Shown here: positions 23,532 to 30,607 of the stretch, one piece after another
How the letters are laid out: each line of letters begins with the position of its first letter
Position numbering within the stretch: the first letter of the stretch is position 1
Program-made: the position numbers and the translations under genes
Assembly (NCBI GenBank): GCA_003551675.1
Contig: PUNG01000013.1
Location: forward strand, 1 to 40,797
DNA: 40,797 bases
Direction of reading: 5' to 3'
Source: Thermoplasmata archaeon
GTDB lineage: Archaea > Thermoplasmatota > Thermoplasmata > Halarchaeoplasmatales > Halarchaeoplasmataceae
Notes under the pieces: generated by a model
Databases searched by the model: none
What the model was told of the DNA's origin: nothing
What the model saw: only the letters and a program-made list of their open reading frames with translations

Positions 23532-25392
23532 CCCTTATACCCCATAGTTCGAATTCCTTATATTCTTCAGTGCTTTGTGATTCCACCGTCACGGTGATAA
23601 AGATCACTGTAAGTTCACCTTCGGGCTCTTGGGTCACGTTCTCTCTGAGTAAAGCCGTAAAGTTTATCTTTTCCGCAAAACTCAGATCAAAACTGATATT
23701 GTCTTTGGGTTCCTCTCCCTTATAGAAATCAACGGTCCAATCCTCGTCACTGATGTTCACCGTCTTCACCTCGTAGGTATCGTTCAGACCTCTATTCAAC
23801 AGAGAAAATTCGAACTCGGTGGTTTCCTCTTCTATCAAAGAGAACTGATCAGAGATCAATTCAGCATCGAATCCATAACCTATTTTTGCCACCATCTCTA
23901 CAGATTCCTTTTGAAGTCTATCCGTAACATGGGACGTCACTTCAAAGGTTATCTCGTTCTTCATGGATGAATTCCTCGTTGGTTCTACTTCCAATCTAAA
24001 GGTTCTATTCTCACCTTTATCTAGGTTCAATTCAGTTTCCTCTCCCACATATTCCCACGATGTTTCATCGGCCGACTCGTTTTCGCCCATGACTTCCTCC
24101 TTCTCGTAGAGTTTTGCGGTCCAATTTTCGTCCGACATGTAGTAGGTGACGTTGTAATCTATACCATCTTCAACATCTACGTTACTAGCTTGATTTTCAA
24201 CCACCAGCGTGTAGTTAAAATGTTCTCCCAACAATAATTCCTGCTCCGGCTCGTCTTCTAAACTCACTTCAAAGCTGTAACTGAAGGTCTCCTGTTCCAC
24301 CGGTACGGGATGAAGACTCACAAACAATAGCAATATGGCCACGCCTCCGACCATTATCCTCTTTTTATCGATATCGATCAGATCATTCAATGGAGGAGGA
24401 TGTTTAAGTCCACCCAAGAAGATCAACATGAACGCCAGAACCAAATACCCTAAAAATAGAGTAACGCCCATGATTATGAAGAATGCAAATGCCATATAAC
24501 TGATATATTTCGCCTTTTCTCCAAATAAAGCACGTACCACGTGTCCACCATCGAGTTGAGAGGCCGGTATGAGGTTTAAACCCGTAACTAAAAAACCGAC
24601 CCATCCTGCAAAGAGAGTCGGATGCATGGCTTCGACCTCTGCAAAGGGTATGAACCTGGTCATACCTCTCAAGATGATGGGAAAATTCCATAAGTTTCTG
24701 ATACCCTCTTCGGGGAGTGCAGCGGTAGGTGTGGTGGTAGCAGCGAGATAGAGGCCTATGATAGATACGGGTACGGCCACGATGAATCCCGCTACGGGTC
24801 CGGCGATGCCAACATCTAAAAGGGATTTTTTATCGGGGATGGGTTCTCTTATGCTTATGAAAGCCCCTATAGTTCCCAGAGGAGGTGCCATGGGTAAGAA
24901 AAAGGGTAGAGACGCTTTGATGTCGTGACGTCTCGCCATGAAGTAGTGTCCCATCTCGTGTGTACCTAAAATAGTCATGAGAGGGAGTGTATAAAATAGA
25001 GCTCCCCGTGATACGTTATGTAGGGAAAACATACCGCCGCCAGCAGGGGCGTAAGAGGACCACCACCACGCACCGGCTATTATGGTGGTTCCCAATGTGA
25101 TCAAAAGCATCACCAGGTTCGCTTTAACAGACCTGTGCTTTCTTTTCTCCTGTTTTTTGACCTTTATTATGTGCTCACCATTTTCCTCCACGATATACGG
25201 GATAAAATCATCAGGGACCAGTTCCTTCCTCAACCCCTCGAATCCTTTTTCTAAAGACTCATCCACGGAAGTTTTTATGTAGACCGATACTATATCATAT
25301 TCTATCTCAGTTTTATATACTGGAAAATATTTACTCACCACGTCTTGGATGAACTCTATTTCATTATCGTAGTCCTCGGGTCGATTTGCCAT
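23521..25392 (-). CDS. M50-family site-2-type membrane protease with exported C-terminal domain
   Basis: A 623-aa intramembrane metalloprotease. An N-terminal soluble domain (1-90) precedes the membrane part. The zinc motif HEMGH is at 145-149 and the third ligand motif QLDGG at 279-283, both characteristic of site-2 proteases, with about seven hydrophobic segments up to residue 375. The last about 240 residues form an exported, acidic, Asn-rich region with repeated beta strands (two NEW3/Ig-like units, for example NRTFRLEVEPTRNSSMKNEITFEV). Such proteases release membrane-bound regulators. The C-terminal extension is the unusual part. Confidence 0.9.
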   Translation of the reverse strand: MANRPEDYDNEIEFIQDVVSKYFPVYKTEIEYDIVSVYIKTSVDESLEKGFEGLRKELVPDDFIPYIVEENGEHIIKVKKQEKRKHRSVKANLVMLLITLGTTIIAGAWWWSSYAPAGGGMFSLHNVSRGALFYTLPLMTILGTHEMGHYFMARRHDIKASLPFFLPMAPPLGTIGAFISIREPIPDKKSLLDVGIAGPVAGFIVAVPVSIIGLYLAATTTPTAALPEEGIRNLWNFPIILRGMTRFIPFAEVEAMHPTLFAGWVGFLVTGLNLIPASQLDGGHVVRALFGEKAKYISYMAFAFFIIMGVTLFLGYLVLAFMLIFLGGLKHPPPLNDLIDIDKKRIMVGGVAILLLFVSLHPVPVEQETFSYSFEVSLEDEPEQELLLGEHFNYTLVVENQASNVDVEDGIDYNVTYYMSDENWTAKLYEKEEVMGENESADETSWEYVGEETELNLDKGENRTFRLEVEPTRNSSMKNEITFEVTSHVTDRLQKESVEMVAKIGYGFDAELISDQFSLIEEETTEFEFSLLNRGLNDTYEVKTVNISDEDWTVDFYKGEEPKDNISFDLSFAEKINFTALLRENVTQEPEGELTVIFITVTVESQSTEEYKEFELWGIRVNR

Positions 25393-25442
25393 TTGATTAA
25401 GATTAGCCCTTTGTAGTTAATAAGTCTTATGAAAAGCCAAGA

Positions 25443-25871
25443 TCAAAAATCATCCAAACTTTTTTCTTTCCAGCTTCCGCCCTCACTGATATGCACCACT
25501 TCCCAACCCTCTTTTTCGAGTTCATGTGATATGTACATCCTATGGCATTCCATGGGATTATCCTCTAGGCACATCAAGACCGTTTTTGCCTCCTCTGCCA
25601 CTTCTTTTAGTTCTTCGAAGCCCTTCCTCCACTCTTCCCTTTCCATGATCTTCAGGTAATCTTCTCTCAATCCACCGACTTCAGGGATGTGTTTGTACAT
25701 GATCCCTTTCCTAAACAATTTATCCTTTAGATTTTTTTTATTGAAATCCTCTTTGCGTGATTTGGGGCTGGAACGAACATCTATCAATCGGCTTACACCT
25801 TTATCCTCCAAGAGCTCTATGATATCTACTATATCTTTACCTTCATAGCCGATGGTATAGACTTTATTCAT
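25443..25871 (-). CDS. DUF488 family protein
   Basis: A protein of about 142 aa with the DUF488 pattern: YTIGYEGKDIVDIIELL at the start, IDVRSSPKSRKEDFNKKNL, GIMYKHIPEVGG, then VLMCLEDNPMECHRMYIS near the end with the conserved Cys and CHR. The biochemical function of the family is not established. I start at ATG 25871 (MNKVYTIGYEG) because an AT-rich TATA-like stretch (AAATTTTTTATC) lies about 30 nt upstream; a TTG at 25892 would add seven residues. It is divergent from the ribbon-helix-helix gene. Confidence 0.82.
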   Translation of the reverse strand: MNKVYTIGYEGKDIVDIIELLEDKGVSRLIDVRSSPKSRKEDFNKKNLKDKLFRKGIMYKHIPEVGGLREDYLKIMEREEWRKGFEELKEVAEEAKTVLMCLEDNPMECHRMYISHELEKEGWEVVHISEGGSWKEKSLDDF

Positions 25872-25998
25872 GTATCTTAATGAAGACTTCAACGATAAAA
25901 AATTTATGATGTTTTTCTTAAAAGGAGGAATATCAAAATTTTTCCAAAGCGAACAAAACTATTAAATAGGGTGTTCTCTTTCCTTTTGTACATACATT

Positions 25999-26017
25999 CG
26001 ACACCTAAAAGATGTCG
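25999..26017. promoter_or_regulatory. Palindromic candidate operator before the ribbon-helix-helix gene
   Basis: CGACA and TGTCG arms frame a 19-bp imperfect palindrome with a further CT/AG match inside. It lies about 35 nt downstream of a CTATTAAATAG promoter-like tract (about 25959-25969) and 25 nt before the GTG start. It fits autoregulation by a dimeric or tetrameric repressor; binding is inferred. Confidence 0.5.
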
Positions 26018-26042
26018 GATACACACAAAAAGGAGGAAAAAA

Positions 26043-26276
26043 GTGTCAGATACTGAAAGAGTCAACGTCCGACTTCCTAAATCTTATCTGGAAAGGATCG
26101 ATTTTTTGGTAGAGATGGACGACTATTCCTCCAGGTCTGAAGCCATCAGGATAGCCGTGAGAGACATGTTATACTACAGGGTAGATCTGGTGGCTGAAAA
26201 AGTTGAAAAGATGGCCGAACAAGAACAGAAGATGGCGAAAGCCAAAGCTATCAGGGAAGAATATCTACAAAAGTAG
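26043..26276 (+). CDS. Ribbon-helix-helix (CopG/Arc-type) transcriptional regulator
   Basis: A 77-aa protein. Residues about 5-50 are a ribbon-helix-helix domain: a beta strand ERVNVRLPKSYLERIDFLVE, then DYSSRSEAIRIAVRDML, the two helices that dimerise. A charged helical tail (VEKVEKMAEQEQKMAKAKAIREEYL) follows and may oligomerise. The start is GTG 26043, set by a perfect AGGAGG at 26031-26036; upstream in-frame codons read as non-protein. There is no metal-binding C-terminal domain as in NikR. The targets are unknown, but the promoter palindrome suggests autoregulation. Confidence 0.85.
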   Translation: MSDTERVNVRLPKSYLERIDFLVEMDDYSSRSEAIRIAVRDMLYYRVDLVAEKVEKMAEQEQKMAKAKAIREEYLQK

Positions 26277-26308
26277 AACATACAGGGATGGATGCACTCT
26301 AACCTGCT

Positions 26309-26328
26309 AGCCCGGGCCCTTACGGGCT
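26309..26328. terminator. GC-rich hairpin between convergent genes
   Basis: AGCCCG and CGGGCT arms (6 bp) around an 8-nt loop, in the 96-nt gap between the ribbon-helix-helix gene and the convergent DUF63 gene; an 8-T run lies at about 26367-26374. It may serve as a terminator for either strand. Confidence 0.4.
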
Positions 26329-26372
26329 CATCCTTCATTTAAAATCACGATCCCCTCTCCTCCCTCTTTTTT

Positions 26373-27557
26373 TTAAACACCCATGGCCAACCTGAGGGTG
26401 TTTCTCACCGCTGGCGCCATACCAAGAACGATTATCACAAATTTGAGAAGAACGATCAGGGACTTTTTATCATAAAATTCACTTTTCATGATCACATCCA
26501 GTATGTACACGACAAACACTATGAGCACCAATTTCATGGGGAACATAATCAAAGGAGTCCCCGTGGCCTCTATGAGTAGATTCGGGATGACGTGCTTTTC
26601 TGCGTATCCATAAGCTTCTATTCCTCTATATGTAGAAGAGGCATCGAAAAGATGCGCAAAGACTATCATCAGATTCAATGGACGGGTGAATATTCCGTAG
26701 CTGTTCATTTCGCGTCCTTTATTCAATAGTCGATCTATGATCCACAGAACGGATATGAATACAACCGTAAGAGCGAGTGCTAGTCCGGGTATCAATACAG
26801 CCTCTATAGGATTAGCGGAGTCCAGAGTGAGATGATGATAATTATGATAGAGCGCAGTAAAAAGTGTCATGGATCCATAAGAAAAGAATAGATACTTTTC
26901 ATCTAGCTCGAAGAGCCTTAGGCCTATGATATAAGATAAAAACATACCGGCGAATATCACAAGATAGGACCAAAGAAAATAATCCACCAAAAGACCACTT
27001 ATAAGTAAATAAAACACAGGTGCAGGCAGCAGCACTAAGAGCCTCAAGATCTTCTCGTTTTCTTTTTTCAGCCTCGAACTGAAAAGTACGGCCCCTATCA
27101 CCATGAGTAAAACGGCGAATACCCCTAGAACCAGATAAATCAAAGGAGATATCATGAACTTGTCTAGAGGATCTTTGAATAAACCTGCATCCTCTAAACT
27201 TCTCAACGATCCTCCTAACACGATCCAAGGCGATAGTGAATATACAAATTTTTTGTCTATCTCTATTTGGAAATGATCTACGAGTTCATATATTCCAAAG
27301 AATGAAACGACCAGAGTTATCCCATAGACCAAAGTATTCACGGGATTGTATCCTGCAGTTATACCATCCACGGTACGGCCTTCTGCATCCGCCACCACGG
27401 GACCCCAAAAATATCTCCACAAAAATCTATCCCAAAATAATCCAGGCATCAAGAGATAAAAAACAAACAAGAACAGAGGGAGCAGTATCAACAGGGCCAA
27501 CCAGAGTTTAAGTTTATTTTTTTCATAGTATGAATACAACTGTTCTAGAGTCTTCAT
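26373..27557 (-). CDS. DUF63 family multi-pass membrane protein
   Basis: A 394-aa membrane protein with about nine to ten hydrophobic helices. DUF63 signatures are RTVDGITAGYNPVNTLVYG (about 61-79), PWIVLGGSLRSLEDAGLF (about 109-126) and AHLFDASSTYRGIEAYG (about 297-313). Function is unknown. Its ATG overlaps the TGA of glmS (ATGA), so translation is coupled to the last enzyme of the glucosamine module. This suggests, without proof, a role connected to sugar or envelope metabolism. Confidence 0.87.
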   Translation of the reverse strand: MKTLEQLYSYYEKNKLKLWLALLILLPLFLFVFYLLMPGLFWDRFLWRYFWGPVVADAEGRTVDGITAGYNPVNTLVYGITLVVSFFGIYELVDHFQIEIDKKFVYSLSPWIVLGGSLRSLEDAGLFKDPLDKFMISPLIYLVLGVFAVLLMVIGAVLFSSRLKKENEKILRLLVLLPAPVFYLLISGLLVDYFLWSYLVIFAGMFLSYIIGLRLFELDEKYLFFSYGSMTLFTALYHNYHHLTLDSANPIEAVLIPGLALALTVVFISVLWIIDRLLNKGREMNSYGIFTRPLNLMIVFAHLFDASSTYRGIEAYGYAEKHVIPNLLIEATGTPLIMFPMKLVLIVFVVYILDVIMKSEFYDKKSLIVLLKFVIIVLGMAPAVRNTLRLAMGV

Positions 27558-29338
27558 TCCACCGTCACGCTCTTGGCAAGATTCCTTGGTTTGTCTATAT
27601 CCTGACCTAATCGGTATGCGGTGAAATAGGCTATCAATTGTAACACTACGTTGACCAGTAAAGGTGAAAAGATAGGTAAAGTCTCAGGTATGAAGTACGC
27701 ATAGTCAGAGAGTTTTTTGACCTCCTTATCTTCATCACCTATCACCATGACAGGGCTGTCTCTTGCTGCTATCTCCCCGATGTTGCCCAACATCTTTTCG
27801 AATGTGTGGTCCTTTATCGCCAAAGCTATAACGGGGGTATCTTTAGTCAAAAGAGCGAAGGGGCCGTGCTTCATCTCACCTGCAGGATATCCTGCGGCGT
27901 GTACGTACGCTATTTCTTTCAATTTCAACGCACCTTCTAAGGCAACGGGATAATTTATATTTCTCCCGACGAAAAATACATCCCTTGCCTTGGCAAGTCT
28001 CTCAGTCATGGCTTCTATCTTGTCTTTATCGTCCAATATCCTTTCCACTTTTCTAGGCAGCCTCCTCAATTCATCTTTGTATCTCTCCGCTTTATTCTTG
28101 TTTAAAACCCCCTTCCTCAAACCTAATTCTATAGCGAGTAGGTAAATTATGATCACCTGGGTGGTAAATGTTTTGGTAGCGGCCACCCCTATCTCAGGTC
28201 CAGCTTGGGTGTAGACGACCTCGTCGACTTCACGGGTGATCGAACTATCCATCACGTTGGTAACCGCCAACGTATTACATCCTCTTCTCTTCGCCTCTCT
28301 AGCTGCGGCTATAGTATCTAGGGTTTCACCGCTCTGCGAGAACAAGATGGTGAAAGGAGTACTGTCCGAAGGCGAAGTATATCTGTACTCGGAAGACACC
28401 TCCACGGTACAGGGTATCTCCGCCAACTTTTCGAAGATGTACCTGCCGACATAACCTGCATGAGCCGATGTGCCGCAGGCTATGAACTGCACCTCTTGGA
28501 AATCGTACTTTGAAAGATCGATATCTTCAAAACTAGTGAGCCTACCCAATATAGATTCGTGTATCGCCTGGGGCTGCTCATATATCTCTTTCAGCATAAA
28601 GTGTTCATAACCGCTTTTCTCCGCATCCTCCACATCCCACTTTATATTTTTAGTTTCTCTTTCCACCAGATCTTCTTTTTCATCCCATATCTCCACTTTT
28701 TCTTTAGAGAGACGAGCGATATCGCCGTCTTGTAGGTACTTCACATCCTTTGTATGATCCAAAAGCGCAGGTACGTCCGAAGCCACGAAGTGTTCTTGAG
28801 AGCCCACGCCTATCACAAGAGGACTCTGATTACGGGCAACTACCAATTCGTCCGAATCTTTTTGTACGGCCACCACGGCATATGAACCCTGGATACGCCT
28901 GATAGTTTTCTTGAGAGCCGTTAACAGATCACCTTCGTAATTTTCTTCTAACAGATGAACTATGACTTCGCTGTCGGTTTCAGAAGAAAATTCGTGACCC
29001 TTCTCCACTAGTTCATCTTTGATCGCGTTAAAATTATCTATTATGCCGTTGTGAACTATAGATAGTTCGTTACTACAATCCAGGAAAGGATGAGCGTTCT
29101 CATCCGACGGCTTTCCATGGGTCGCCCATCTTGTGTGTCCGATACCGGCAGAGCGTTTTGGTACTTCCTCTCTAGAAAGATCGTCTATCCTACCCTTTTT
29201 CTTTTGTATATATATGCCTTCATCCGTTCTTACGGCGATCCCGGCCGAATCGTATCCTCTATATTCTAATCTTTTCAATCCTTTAAGGATAACTTCCCTC
29301 ACATCTTTCGTACCCGTATAACCCACTATACCGCACAT
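27554..29338 (-). CDS. glmS: Glutamine-fructose-6-phosphate aminotransferase
   Basis: Makes glucosamine-6-phosphate from fructose-6-phosphate and glutamine. The 594-aa protein begins MCGIVGYTG, so Cys2 after Met removal is the glutaminase nucleophile; RLEYRGYDSAG and GHTRWATHGKPSDENAHPF complete the class-II amidotransferase domain (1-220). Two SIS isomerase domains follow (FIACGTSAHAG, FSQSGETLDTIAA, GAALK-type ALEGALKLKEIAYVHA), ending in PRNLAKSVTVE as in all GlmS. It lies 9 nt after the glmU-like gene and overlaps DUF63. Confidence 0.97.
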   Translation of the reverse strand: MCGIVGYTGTKDVREVILKGLKRLEYRGYDSAGIAVRTDEGIYIQKKKGRIDDLSREEVPKRSAGIGHTRWATHGKPSDENAHPFLDCSNELSIVHNGIIDNFNAIKDELVEKGHEFSSETDSEVIVHLLEENYEGDLLTALKKTIRRIQGSYAVVAVQKDSDELVVARNQSPLVIGVGSQEHFVASDVPALLDHTKDVKYLQDGDIARLSKEKVEIWDEKEDLVERETKNIKWDVEDAEKSGYEHFMLKEIYEQPQAIHESILGRLTSFEDIDLSKYDFQEVQFIACGTSAHAGYVGRYIFEKLAEIPCTVEVSSEYRYTSPSDSTPFTILFSQSGETLDTIAAAREAKRRGCNTLAVTNVMDSSITREVDEVVYTQAGPEIGVAATKTFTTQVIIIYLLAIELGLRKGVLNKNKAERYKDELRRLPRKVERILDDKDKIEAMTERLAKARDVFFVGRNINYPVALEGALKLKEIAYVHAAGYPAGEMKHGPFALLTKDTPVIALAIKDHTFEKMLGNIGEIAARDSPVMVIGDEDKEVKKLSDYAYFIPETLPIFSPLLVNVVLQLIAYFTAYRLGQDIDKPRNLAKSVTVE

Positions 29339-29347
29339 CTCATCACC

Positions 29348-30553
29348 TCATACCGCCTTCTCTCCAGTCCGTAGGTTTTCTCTGATGGTTCTTCCAGACC
29401 TGATCTCACAATCTTTTCCCACGATCACTCCAGGTTCTAAGGTCACACAGGAACCGATATGAGTATCCTCAGCCACCATGACTCCTATCTTTTTTACCTG
29501 GTGCAGACCATTGTCGGCTTCGACTCTTGAACAATCAGAAAAGGTCGAAAAGTTGGTACCCGTCCTGACACCTTCACCGAGGACCGAATCCTGGAGGTTC
29601 GAATTCGGGCCTATGGATACACCTTTCATGATCACACTGTTCTGGATAACGGTGAAAGGAGCTATCTTCGTGTTGTCGTCTATACTGGAAGAAGGCAGAA
29701 TACATGCATTGGGGCCTATGTCGCAGCCCTCTCCTATGATCACTGGTCCTTCTATGAAGCTCCCTCCTCTTATCCTGGTCCCTTTTCCTATTTTAACATC
29801 TCCTTTTATGATAACATTCTCCTCTATGGACCCGTTGATCTTTTTACTTATATCCATCAATGCGGCACTGTTAACGTGAAGCAGGTCCCAAGGATAGACC
29901 GCATCTATCCAGGTCTCTTCGGTCCTGACCGCTTTGATCTCCTTCTCTTTTAGGATCTTCTGTATCACGGAGGGAAGATCATAGTGATTCTCCTGCATAA
30001 CTTCTTCTATTTTATCAAAGATCTCAGGAGAGAAGGAGTATATCCCAGTAGAGATCAGGTGGCTGGGACTCTTTTCAGGTTTTTCTATCAGATATTCGAT
30101 CTGCTTTCCACCATCCTTCAAGGTAACAACACCGTACTTAGAGGGCGTATCGCTTTTTGTTATCAAAAGAGAATGTTCGTTCATATTCTCCAAGAGATCG
30201 TGAACGGTCTCCTTGGAGATCACGTTATCACCAGGAAGTACCAAGAATTCTTCATCTATCTTGTTTTTAGCCTGATAAAGCGCATGCGCGGTCCCTCCAG
30301 AAGGGGGCTGTTTTCTCTGTTTGACATACTCTATATCGGCTCCGAACTCGGCTCCGTCCCCAAAATAAGACATTATCCTATGTCTTCTGTAACCTACAAC
30401 CATGACGATCTCGTTGATCCCGTTTTCAACTAGAGCTTCCACTACGTACTCCAATATGGGTTTATTTGCAACGGGAATCATCACTTTTGGCTCCGTCGCG
30501 GTGAACGGACGTAATCTAGTACCTTCCCCGGCAGCTAATATGACTGCTTTCAT
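29348..30553 (-). CDS. GlmU-like sugar-1-phosphate nucleotidylyltransferase/acetyltransferase
   Basis: A 401-aa two-domain enzyme. The N-terminal nucleotidyltransferase domain (1-230) has LAAGEGTRLRPFTATEPKVMIP and VLPGDNVIS. The C-terminal half is a left-handed beta-helix of hexapeptide repeats (KIGKGTRIRGGSFIEGPVIIGEG, ACILPSSSI, VSIGPNSNLQ, VIVGKDCEI). Archaeal proteins of this kind make UDP-GlcNAc by acetylating glucosamine-1-phosphate and adding UMP. It directly precedes glmS, supporting that assignment; a dTDP-glucose-type nucleotidyltransferase is the alternative. Confidence 0.9.
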   Translation of the reverse strand: MKAVILAAGEGTRLRPFTATEPKVMIPVANKPILEYVVEALVENGINEIVMVVGYRRHRIMSYFGDGAEFGADIEYVKQRKQPPSGGTAHALYQAKNKIDEEFLVLPGDNVISKETVHDLLENMNEHSLLITKSDTPSKYGVVTLKDGGKQIEYLIEKPEKSPSHLISTGIYSFSPEIFDKIEEVMQENHYDLPSVIQKILKEKEIKAVRTEETWIDAVYPWDLLHVNSAALMDISKKINGSIEENVIIKGDVKIGKGTRIRGGSFIEGPVIIGEGCDIGPNACILPSSSIDDNTKIAPFTVIQNSVIMKGVSIGPNSNLQDSVLGEGVRTGTNFSTFSDCSRVEADNGLHQVKKIGVMVAEDTHIGSCVTLEPGVIVGKDCEIRSGRTIRENLRTGEKAV

Positions 30554-30607
30554 GACTTTGTATCTGTAGGGGTCAATTTAAGCATTTTGTTCGATGTCGT
30601 TGCAAGA

